From Euryarchaeota archaeon UBA58 (GTDB lineage: Archaea; Thermoplasmatota; Poseidoniia; Poseidoniales; Thalassarchaeaceae), in the NCBI GenBank assembly GCA_002498525.1, contig DAHR01000010.1, forward strand, positions 4,777 through 25,025: DNA of 20,249 nt, read 5' to 3'. The position numbers and the translations under genes are program-made. Shown piece by piece: positions 7,390 to 16,900 of this stretch. The notes beneath the pieces were generated by a model. The model had not been told where the DNA came from, searched no databases, and saw nothing but the letters and a program-made list of their open reading frames with translations. Position 1 is the stretch's first letter. Every line of letters starts with the position of its first letter.

Positions 7390-7460
7390 TTTACCTCAAG
7401 TCCACTCACCAATTCACTGAGTCACCTTCATGGAGGGCCGTCGCGCCGTTTCTTCACACG

Positions 7461-7466
7461 GGTGAT
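7461..7466 (+). promoter_or_regulatory. Ribosome binding site GGTGAT before aconitase
   Basis: GGTGAT is complementary to the archaeal 16S 3' end and lies 5 nt before ATG 7472. It overlaps the alternative TTG start at 7466, so it decides for the ATG. Confidence 0.55.
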
Positions 7467-7471
7467 TGGAT

Positions 7472-10159
7472 ATGGTTGCGGACAGTGCCTTCGATTCGCT
7501 AGCGACATTCGTGAAACACGATGGCTCAACCGCTTCTTTTCATTCGTTGGCGGTTCTCGAAGAAGCTGGAATCTGCTCACTGGCAGAGCTGCCATTCACC
7601 ATTCGACTGCTGCTCGAGGCTGCTCTGCGCAAGTGCGATGGGTTCCTCATCACCGCTGCTGATGTCGAGCGAATCGCCGCTTGGTCGCCGACCATGACTC
7701 GCAAAGAGATCCCTTTCAGTCCTAGTCGGGTTCTGCTGCAGGATTTCACTGGAGTTCCTGCTGTTGTCGACATCGCGGCGCTGCGCAACGCGATGGTCAA
7801 TCTGGGCGGCGACCCCGAGAAGGTGAATCCACAGGTCCCGGTCGATCTGGTCATCGATCACTCGGTTCAGGTCGACGTATCGGGACTCTTCCCCAATGCC
7901 CGCGAGCGCAATCTGGAAATTGAATACGAGCGCAATCTCGAGCGCTATCAATTCCTCAAGTGGGGACAGCAGAGCCTTGACAATTTCCGCGCTGTCCCTC
8001 CCGGTCGTGGCATCGTTCATCAAGTGAATCTGGAATGGATCGCGAGCGTGGCGCGTGAGGATGACGGCGTCTGGCTGCCCGACACGCTCGTCGGCACCGA
8101 CAGCCATACGACGATGATCAATGGCCTGGGCGTTCTCGGCTGGGGAGTAGGCGGAATAGAGGCCGAAGCCGTGATGCTCGGACAACCGATTTACATGCTT
8201 CTTCCCGAGGTCACAGGATTCGAGTTGACTGGCTCACTGCGACCCGGTGTGACGGCAACTGACATGACCCTCAGAATAGTGCAGATGCTCCGTGCTCATG
8301 GGGTCGTGGGGCAGTTCGTCGAGTTCCACGGTACTGGCCTTGCGAACCTGAGTCTACCGGACCGTGCCACCATTGCCAATATGTCTCCCGAATATGGGGC
8401 GACGTGTGGCTTCTTCCCCGTCGATGAGACGACGTTGGAATACATGCGATTGTCTGGTCGAGATGAGTCGCACGTCGAGGATGTGAAGCGCTATCTGAGC
8501 GCACAGGGACTCTTCCTCATGGCTGAAACTCCGACTCCGAAGTTCACCTCCAACCTCTCGCTTGACCTCGGCACCGTAGAGCCCGCACTCGCTGGTCCGA
8601 AGCGCCCGCAGGACAGGGTCGATCTGACTGCGATGAAGACGCATTGGCGCGAGACTCTGAACGCGCCGGTCGGTCATCACGGTCACGGAGTAGATCCGGC
8701 GCGCAACGACGCCTCGGCTGAGATCGCTGGAAAGGGTGTTGACCTGAACCACGGAGATATTGTGATTGCAGCGATCACCAGTTGCACGAATACCAGCAAC
8801 CCGAGCGTGATGATCGCGGCTGGGCTTCTGTCTCGGAATGCGAGGGCAGCGGGTCTGTCGATCGCACCTTGGGTGAAACCGAGTCTGGCTCCAGGTTCCC
8901 GAGTCGTCACCGAATACTTCGACGCGGCTGATTTGACGAAGGATCTCGACGCACTTGGATTCAGCGTCGTCGGCTATGGTTGCACCACTTGCATCGGTAA
9001 TTCGGGACCTCTGGATCCTGCCATCGCCGCGGCGGTCGACGAGGCCGATCTCGTGGTCTGCAGCGTTCTCTCGGGCAACCGTAACTTCGAGGGGCGCATC
9101 CATCAGATGGTCAAGGCGAATTATCTCGCCAGCCCGCCCCTCGTCGTCGCTTATGCGCTCGCGGGAACCCTCGACATCGATTTCGAATCGGACCCAATCG
9201 GCCACAGCCCAAGCGGTGAGCCGGTCATGCTCGCCGACATCTGGCCGAGCGATGAGGAGATCCGCACCACAATGAGCGCGGCCATCAATCCACAGATGTT
9301 CAAGGATCGCTACTCCGATATCCTCGAGGAACCGCGCTGGGACGCCATCGCCAGCGAAGCGAGCGCGCTTTACCCATGGGCAGAGGATTCGACCTACATC
9401 CGACTGCCATCTTTCCTCGAAGACATAGAAGCGACACCCTCACCGATCGAGGCGATCGAAGGCGCACGTGTCTTGGTCAAATTCGGTGATTCCGTCACCA
9501 CCGATCACATCAGTCCAGCAGGCGCCTTCCCTCACCACGGCGAGGCTGGCCAGTACCTCATTTCGAAAGGTGTTGAAGCGCGTGATTTCAACTCCTTCGG
9601 AAGCCGCCGCGGCAACCACGAAGTGATGCTGCGGGGGACTTTTGCCAACGTTCGGATCCGCAATCAGATAGCCCCTGGAACAGAAGGCGGATTCACCACT
9701 CATTTCCCCAGCGGCGAAGTCACATCGGTCTACGAAGCCAGTATGCGCTACCAAGCAACCGGTACTCCACTCGTCGTCCTCGCCGGCACCGAGTACGGCA
9801 CCGGCAGCAGCCGCGATTGGGCGGCGAAAGGAACCCTCCTCCTCGGTGTCAAGGCTGTGATAGTGACCTCATTCGAGCGCATCCATCGCTCGAACCTCGT
9901 CGGAATGGGAGTCCTTCCACTGACATTCCTGACCGGCGAGAGTGCTGACTCGCTGGGCCTTGACGGCACGGAGAGTTTCAACATCCCAGCTCACTCCGAC
10001 CTCGAACCACTCGCTACCATCCAAGTCACGGCGACCAAGCCGAGCGGCGAAGTGACCGAATTCCAAGCGAAGGTCCGTCTCGACACGCCAGTAGAGGTCG
10101 ATTACTACCGTCACGGTGGCATTCTGCAGGCGGTTCTGCGCAAACTTGCGGCAGCCTGA
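7472..10159 (+). CDS. acnA: Aconitate hydratase (AcnA/IRP1 type)
   Basis: A full-length 895-residue aconitase that interconverts citrate and isocitrate through cis-aconitate in the cytosolic TCA cycle. The [4Fe-4S] ligands are C438 (TSCTNTSNPSV) and C504 and C507 (GYGCTTCIGNSG), almost the same numbers as in human IRP1 (437, 503, 506). Also present are QDFTGVPAVVDIAA, DHSVQVD, TLVGTDSHTTMINGLG, FNSFGSRRGNHEVMLRGTFAN and the swivel-domain substrate loop YGTGSSRDWAAKG. All key residues look intact. The start at ATG 7472 is set by the GGTGAT site. It lies 82 nt after the cyclophilin gene and 32 nt before the 208-residue gene, probably heading an operon with the latter. With korAB it suggests an oxidative or two-way TCA route from citrate to succinyl-CoA. 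Confidence 0.97.
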   Translation: MVADSAFDSLATFVKHDGSTASFHSLAVLEEAGICSLAELPFTIRLLLEAALRKCDGFLITAADVERIAAWSPTMTRKEIPFSPSRVLLQDFTGVPAVVDIAALRNAMVNLGGDPEKVNPQVPVDLVIDHSVQVDVSGLFPNARERNLEIEYERNLERYQFLKWGQQSLDNFRAVPPGRGIVHQVNLEWIASVAREDDGVWLPDTLVGTDSHTTMINGLGVLGWGVGGIEAEAVMLGQPIYMLLPEVTGFELTGSLRPGVTATDMTLRIVQMLRAHGVVGQFVEFHGTGLANLSLPDRATIANMSPEYGATCGFFPVDETTLEYMRLSGRDESHVEDVKRYLSAQGLFLMAETPTPKFTSNLSLDLGTVEPALAGPKRPQDRVDLTAMKTHWRETLNAPVGHHGHGVDPARNDASAEIAGKGVDLNHGDIVIAAITSCTNTSNPSVMIAAGLLSRNARAAGLSIAPWVKPSLAPGSRVVTEYFDAADLTKDLDALGFSVVGYGCTTCIGNSGPLDPAIAAAVDEADLVVCSVLSGNRNFEGRIHQMVKANYLASPPLVVAYALAGTLDIDFESDPIGHSPSGEPVMLADIWPSDEEIRTTMSAAINPQMFKDRYSDILEEPRWDAIASEASALYPWAEDSTYIRLPSFLEDIEATPSPIEAIEGARVLVKFGDSVTTDHISPAGAFPHHGEAGQYLISKGVEARDFNSFGSRRGNHEVMLRGTFANVRIRNQIAPGTEGGFTTHFPSGEVTSVYEASMRYQATGTPLVVLAGTEYGTGSSRDWAAKGTLLLGVKAVIVTSFERIHRSNLVGMGVLPLTFLTGESADSLGLDGTESFNIPAHSDLEPLATIQVTATKPSGEVTEFQAKVRLDTPVEVDYYRHGGILQAVLRKLAAA

Positions 10160-10182
10160 GGTTCAAATCGAGTGACGCAACG

Positions 10183-10187
10183 GGTGA
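10183..10187 (+). promoter_or_regulatory. Ribosome binding site GGTGA for the 208-residue gene
   Basis: GGTGA lies 4 nt before ATG 10192 and selects it over the TTG at 10189. It suggests translation as an internal operon gene behind aconitase. Confidence 0.4.
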
Positions 10188-10191
10188 GTTG

Positions 10192-10818
10192 ATGAGCGAC
10201 GAGGGGAACATCCGATTCAGCTTCCGTTCCAACGACCACGATGTCGAAATCGTGATTCAAGGGCCGGCATCGTGGGTCGAACTCTATCGTGAGAGGATTG
10301 GGCTGGATGGAGACATCGGATATACGCATCCAGTATCAAGAATCAATCTGTCATCGAGAGAGGAATCTGAGCCTGAGCGACAGGTGCCTGTGCTGCCTGG
10401 ACCACCGCCGGATCCAAGCCGTCTACCCTCGGTCGTCCGCACCATCGGCGAGCTCGATGTCGACGCGGGAATGGAGCGTCTCGGCACGCCCTCTCGAACC
10501 GAACCTGATCTCGCCGAGATCAGCCTCTTCCTCGATGAACTCGACGAACCTCTCGAACCACTGTCCGACAATATCTCGGGCGATCCGATGGCCGAGGCTT
10601 GGATCCAGTTGGTTCTCACCCTCGTGGTCCGTGAACACGGCCATACATCACTCCCGATAGGATCGATCGAGGCGCTCCTCGGCGAGCGCATCAATCGCAC
10701 GGGAATCGATCTGAAGATATTCCTCGATCGACTCTGGTTGCTTGGCAGGCTGGAGCGAATTCATGGTGGACTTGAAACCCAGTACGCACCGAACCCGAGT
10801 TGGCTTGAAGCACGCTGA
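10192..10818 (+). CDS. Uncharacterised protein, 208 residues, in the aconitase operon
   Basis: Not recognised. The N-terminal 50 residues predict strand-rich structure with a helix (IRFSFRSNDHDVEIVIQG, then PASWVELYRERIGL). Residues about 55-125 are Pro-, Glu- and Ser-rich and acidic, probably a linker with short helices (EISLFLDELDEPLEPL). The C-terminal 75 residues (DPMAEAWIQLVLTLVVREHG to the end) look like a compact helical domain, possibly winged helix, with INRTGIDLKIFLDRLWLLGRLERIHGG resembling a recognition helix and wing. No signal peptide, membrane segment or cysteine is seen, so it is probably cytosolic. Spacing of 32 nt from aconitase suggests cotranscription, and a T6 tract follows its stop. 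A regulatory or adaptor role is only a guess. Confidence 0.75.
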   Translation: MSDEGNIRFSFRSNDHDVEIVIQGPASWVELYRERIGLDGDIGYTHPVSRINLSSREESEPERQVPVLPGPPPDPSRLPSVVRTIGELDVDAGMERLGTPSRTEPDLAEISLFLDELDEPLEPLSDNISGDPMAEAWIQLVLTLVVREHGHTSLPIGSIEALLGERINRTGIDLKIFLDRLWLLGRLERIHGGLETQYAPNPSWLEAR

Positions 10819-10826
10819 GTTTTTTG
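10819..10826 (+). terminator. T-tract terminator after the aconitase operon
   Basis: A run of six T (10820-10825) follows directly after the TGA at 10816-10818. Oligo-T tracts on the coding strand end transcription in archaea without needing a hairpin. Confidence 0.5.
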
Positions 10827-10839
10827 CATCATATTGCTT

Positions 10840-10856
10840 CAACTCCTAAGGAGTTG
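10840..10856 (+). repeat. Perfect 17-nt inverted repeat before the surface protein gene
   Basis: caactcct-a-aggagttg is an 8-bp inverted repeat around one central A; as RNA the loop would be three bases. It lies between the T6 tract and the promoter of the giant surface gene. The right arm contains AAGGAG, which would sit 4 nt before an in-frame GTG at 10858. It could be an operator, an RNA hairpin or chance. Confidence 0.4.
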
Positions 10857-10877
10857 TGTGTGTCAGAGCAGGCCAAC

Positions 10878-10885
10878 ACATAAGA
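10878..10885 (+). promoter_or_regulatory. TATA-like element for the giant surface protein gene
   Basis: acataaga is centred about 27 nt before ATG 10909, the distance expected for a leaderless archaeal mRNA. This supports 10909 as the start. Confidence 0.35.
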
Positions 10886-10908
10886 ATCGACTGAATTTCG
10901 GACGAGCC

Positions 10909-13900
10909 ATGTTAGCCTCGCTTAAGAATGTCAATTCGAATGCTCGCGACGGAAGATTGGCAATTCTTCTAGTCATGATCATGCTCAGCTCACCGATGCT
11001 CTCACTGATTCCAGCGGTGTCTGCATCCGGAATCACTCAATACGCTGTGCAACGAGATCCAGCCTACATCTCAATCGGCGATCTCGACTGTGACGGGGAC
11101 AACGATATCGCCGCAGCGAGTTCGATGGGCCACTTCATTTCGGTCCTCTACAACGATGGAAATGGCGGCTTCAAAGACAGACAGGATGTTTTCATCTCAA
11201 ATAACGATTCACACCGTGCTGGATTCCGCGATACTGCAGACGGTGTCAGGATTGAAATCGCCGATGTCAATGGCGATGGCACGAACGACCTGGTCTACTA
11301 CCAACAGAACATCCGCTTCGTCGGCGGCCCGCACGTTCCCGGCAACCTGACTATACTCTGGGGCGACTGCCAAGAGCGTGTCCACAAGTGGGACTCAGCC
11401 GATCCGATCATGATCAACGATCCATATCTCAGCGACATGGCTGTCGGCGACATAGATGGGGATGGCGATGCGGATATCGTCATGAACGTCCACGATCGTG
11501 GATTCACCAATAATTTTTTGAAGATCTTCAGGGGTCCTGATCCCTCACAGATCACCGCTCAGCAGACTCTGGCCGTGCCGCTCACGAATGGACAGTACAC
11601 CGATGTCATGCTCGGCCATTGGGGCGAGAACGTTGGAGGAATAGGCTTTCCGGGAGATTGTGTGGATCTTGATATCTGGCTTCTGCGAACGCCTCCGTAC
11701 AACCCCGGAGTTGGTTACTCGCAGGGCCACTACGACAACATGACTGTTCTCGAATACGACTGCATCCTCGGCCAATTCCCTAATCCTCTGGATGCCACCG
11801 CTCAGGGTGTTCACAATTTCAAACTCGATGCCGAGCACAACTTCCCTCTCTACGGCATCGACATCTCTGATACCGATGACGACGGTGAAATCGATCTGAT
11901 CGCTGCCGTCGACGGTATCACAGGTAACATCTCCTATGCGACCAAGAATGGCAATTCCTGGAATACCCAGAATTACGTAGAACTCGGTGATTACCTCGGA
12001 GCTTCAATTGCCATCGCCGATGTCAATCGCGACGGTAACATGGACTTCTTCGTACCGACTGAGGTCACTCTCACGAGAGTACAGGACTCGAGCGCGCAGA
12101 ACCAGACATTCTTGCTGCTGGACAATCTTCGTGAGATCAACACAGTCGAGATCATCCTTGCCAATCCCTCGGGCACGGGATACCTGTCTTCTCTCTCCTT
12201 CAATGTTGGACGCCGCCCGACCATGGCGGTGCCCGGACAACTCGCAGGTGGCGAGGACAGCGCTCTCGAAATCGCAATCGGACAGAGTGACCGCGCCTAC
12301 CGTTTCGCCAACAGCGCCATGTGGCTTGATACTCAAGGCTGGGCTGGCGCTGGTGATTTCCTCTCGGTTCTGTCTTTGGACAACGAGGACATGGGAATCA
12401 CCGAGGTTTCGATTGCCCCAGCTTCCTATGATCCTGCTACTGGGCAGGCTCGTCTGGGTGAGGGCACTCGCTGGGTGAATCTCACGGTCAAGAATACCGG
12501 ATTGAATCCGATTTCGGGGTCGATCGATGTCGATCTCGAAGTCAAGGAGGTCGTCGGAGGAATTGACACTCTGGTCTACTCGAATGACTTCGATGGTACG
12601 GTTGTCAATACCAATTGTCCAACTTGTTCACTTTCTCTACACTCTTATACTGGAGAATATGGCCCGAGTTCCTCTTCCTGGCACGTCGAATCGAATGCTT
12701 CGGTCGATGCGAATGGCAGCGCAACTGATGATTGGTGGGAGGCAGATGCCAACCCGACCAATTACATGTGGGCGGGGGTTGATCACGAAGGTGACGACAA
12801 CCAATCGGGCTATTACAACAATGTGGATGAGGCATTCATCATCGAGAATGTCGATCTGACGGACTCGGATGCTGCTTATCTGGACCTCGACCTGCTCTGT
12901 ACCACAGCCTTCTTCGAGCTCTATCTCGCTGAGCAATACGCTGTCGTCGAACGCTGGCTTTACGAGGACTCCTGTGGTATCGAGGTCTGGAGCGACGGCA
13001 ACGGTTGGGAGCAGGTCTTCTTCAGTGGAGGCTGGGATAACGAGCGCTACTTCAGACTCTTCCAATTGGGTTACGATCCTGAATACAATACCTACAATAA
13101 TAATTTCTACCAAAGCACCACGACCGGCTGGGCTGATTACTCAGGTGATTTCGCAATCGATCTGACTCGCTATGCGGGCGAAGTAATTGACATCCGCTTC
13201 CGCTTCCGCAGCGGATTGATGGGCAGTGTTGGTCCACCTGGTTCGAGTCAGGGCACTGGTTACGATGGATTCGCTTTCGATAATATCTCGATCAGAAAGA
13301 CCGACGTGCAATTCGGCAGCGAGGAAATCGTCAGTCAGACTTTGAATTTCAACAATATGGCAGCAGGTGCAACTGAGGAGGTCTCACTAACTGCTGATTT
13401 CGTCGATAATACAACCTATTACATCAAGACGATTTTGACCAACCCAGTCGGATTCGATAACGCTGACCCCTACAATGATGATGTCAAATTCCAAACCACA
13501 GTGAAGAACCTCTTCGACCCTGGAATCGCAGAAGAACCATGGGTCGGTCTTGAGAACGGTCTGCGCTATGCTTCAGGCGAGCGCGATATCGAAATCAAGG
13601 TTCAGAACTACGGTAATACGATTACTGATTTCCAACTTGAGACAAAGGTTCAGAATGCTCAACCAAATCTAGTTGCCATCGAGGACTTCTCGGGATTAGA
13701 CCCGATGTGGGAGGATGATGGGAATGAGAACGGCAGCAGGCTTGACGATACCACTGGAGACCATCCAATGCTGCCACAGAGCCGTGGTGTGTTCAATTCC
13801 CATGCCTACTGGCTGGGAGATCCTGACTCCGGCTACGGCGATGATTGGAATGAGACCATCACCCTCGATCCAGTCCAAATCGCGACCGGTGGAACCGACT

Positions 13901-16900
13901 TCACCTATCTGAGCTTCGATTACTTCGCCGAGGGAGACTTCCTCACGGACAGCGATGGCAACATCCTCGCCATCCGCGACGCTGCGAACCTCGAGATCGA
14001 GTGGTCGAGTGGCGGCGAGGTATTCCACGGCGTCGTCTGGGGAAGTTGGACCGATCTGAATGAGAACGGACAACGCCCCTTCGATGAGTGCGAGGATTTC
14101 GACAACAACGGCCGCTACGATGAGGTCGAATACATCGGTGATCATTCCGACCGTTACGAATCGGTCGTATGGTTCGATTCTGAGAGCCTTGTCAAATCAG
14201 TCATCATCGATATGACACATATCACTCTACAGAACCAAACAGCATCTGAGACCTGGCTCTGGGCAACTGAGTGCACCGACCTGTCGGGTACTGAAGTGAC
14301 GCTGACTTGGAGATTCCAGTCGAATAGTGATGGCGTCAACGGCAATGCTGGCCTCGCCGGCTTCGCAGTGGATAACATCCGCTTCGACGAATTCACCTTC
14401 GAAGACGATGGCACATACCTCAACGACGTCAACGGAATGGACGCTTCCGAGCGCACCAAGGTCACGGTCGCAACTCACGACTTCCAGAGCGGCATCTATC
14501 GAATAGATTCGACGACGATATTCAACAACTCAATTGTAGGCACTTCGTGGTACAATCACTCCGAAGTGAGTGCCGCCAACAACCACACTTCGATAATCTT
14601 CAGCATCGCCAGCGCTGACATCACACTGATGCAGCCTGACATCCTTGAGTGTGTATCGGACATCACCTACGAGTGCGTCTATGTTTTCGATGACGAATCC
14701 GGTCACAGTTACTCGGTTCCACTGCTGAACGGTGTCATCGCAGGAGAATACGAGTTAACCATGAAGGTCGTCGATATGAATACCGGTCAATCGGTTCACG
14801 AAGCGGCCGCGGATAACGGCCCCTTCGATCTCGACGCCCACGCGCGCGACTTCGCCAATTGGTCGACTCCCTACAATGACTGGTATGATGGTCACGAGTA
14901 CAACATCAGTTTCTACGCCACCTTGACTGAAGATGGAGATCGCTCTGGCAATGATCGATACTTCGAAATCGTCTTCCAAGAAACTGTCGACGTCGCCATT
15001 CTATCGAACCCGACCGACCAGAACCGACTCCAGAGGGTCAAGCAGGATCTGCAAGCAATGGGCATGACCTACACTCAACTGACTGTTGATGACTGGGAGC
15101 GCTACGCAACTGAGGATTGGCTCGACCATTACGTGAAGATCCTTCTGCCATGGCAGACTGATTACAACGTCGTCTACGGAGAATACTACGAGACTCTGGC
15201 CGAGACTAGGGATTCTGATGGACTCTCGGTCACCGAGATTCTCGAGGCTTACATGGTCGACGGCGGAACAGTCCAGATCCACCTCGGCCCCTACAGGAAC
15301 GAGTACCAGCCGAATCGCCTGCCTTACGGCATGGATATCGCCATGCGTAACCAATTGAACAACACCGTCACCTACGACGATCTCGTCATCGTTGACGCTT
15401 ACCACCCACTGATGAACAACGTCGACACCGCTGCCTTCGCAGGCGTTCACGGTAGTTCCTACGTCGCTCTGGCAGGACTTGACACAGCTCAGGTTCAGTT
15501 CAATCAGATTCCTCAGGTCTGTGGTGGTCGCATCAGTGATCCGATGGGAACCTTCCACACGCTGATGCGCAGCGACCAATTCGAGACCCAGTCTCTGCTC
15601 TCGATCTGCAACCGCGGAGCTGGTGGCATGATCGTCACCACGATAGACGTTGAGAATCCAAGCGTATCGCAGCCTTATGGCGGAACTTCGATGCCGCTGT
15701 TGTCGAATATGCTCGATTATCAGGTCACACCTTATCCTGCTCAGTTCGGCATCGCTGGCGATGGCTTCGATTTGACGGTGAATGACCAAGCGCCATCGAT
15801 CGATACGGTGACCGGCGCTTACGCGACGATGTACATCAAGTCGAATTCGGATATGGATTTCAGTTTCATGACAGCGGATTCCTCGCTTGAGGGTCTTATC
15901 ATAGCCGATTGGACTCTCACCTCGACCGATGAGAATGAATCCGTCACCGGTTGGATGGGCGAGATCATCGACTTCGGTGAGATAAGTCACATTCAGCAGA
16001 ACAGCCCGAGTATCCCAACTCCAGGTAGCTTCTGCGTCGAAGACACCAGTTCCTCGACCGGTTGCAGAATTGGTGCTGAGTGGCTCTTGACCCTCTATCT
16101 GCACGATGAGGAGGGTCACACCCGCATCACTCACATCAGACTCGTCACCGATGATGCGCTCGCTGATGAGTTCCGACCCGAGGCGAGCATGAGCCTGATT
16201 GAGGATGCCGTTACAGACGAATTCCTGACCATGGACGGTACCAAGACAGTCGGTGGAGTCGATTGGCCGATTTATCGAGTCAGGCTGACCGACACAGGCG
16301 ATATCAGCCTGTCATTCGACCCTTCGATGAGTCACGATGCCGACGCGCCAGATGGCGAGGATGGAATCGAGATGTACGAGTGGCGTGTCTTCTTTGATTA
16401 CCCGGTTGACAGCTCAAATCCAACACTTGAGGGTCACGAGTACCAGATACCCCATGCAGCAGGTGGCGACACCTGGTCGTACGTCTTCCGCAACATCACC
16501 AGTGATGGCACACTCGAGAATCAGATTCGTCTCGAACTCATCGTCTATGACAGAGCCGGCAAGCAGTCCGAGAAGGCGAGGATGTACTTCATCATCGTCG
16601 GCGAAGACTTCGGCGACGACCCACCGGTCGTCGCAATAACTTCACCAAGATCGACAGATTCCCAATCGGAAGATCTTCTGACAATCAATGGAGTAGTGAA
16701 CTCAGGTGCAGAGAATGGCGTGATGATCGAGGTCGGCTTCGACATCGCGACCTTCGAACTCTCTCCTACACCGAAGGCGACGAAGAAATCGATTGGCAAG
16801 TACAATTCGACGACGACTGCGCTTGGTGATGGAGACTCCTTCACGTTGACTCTGGACCTCTCAGACCTCTACCTAGAGCAAATCGGTGTCCAAGTCACCA

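Noticed and set aside
8354..9205. Minus-strand open frame of 283 codons within aconitase
   Set aside because: Antisense shadow: the plus strand codes conserved aconitase motifs, including the iron-sulfur cysteines, across the same bases.
15001..16134. Long minus-strand open frame (377 codons) inside the giant surface gene
   Set aside because: It is antisense to a well-supported gene, shows no domain, and long antisense frames are expected from the codon bias here.
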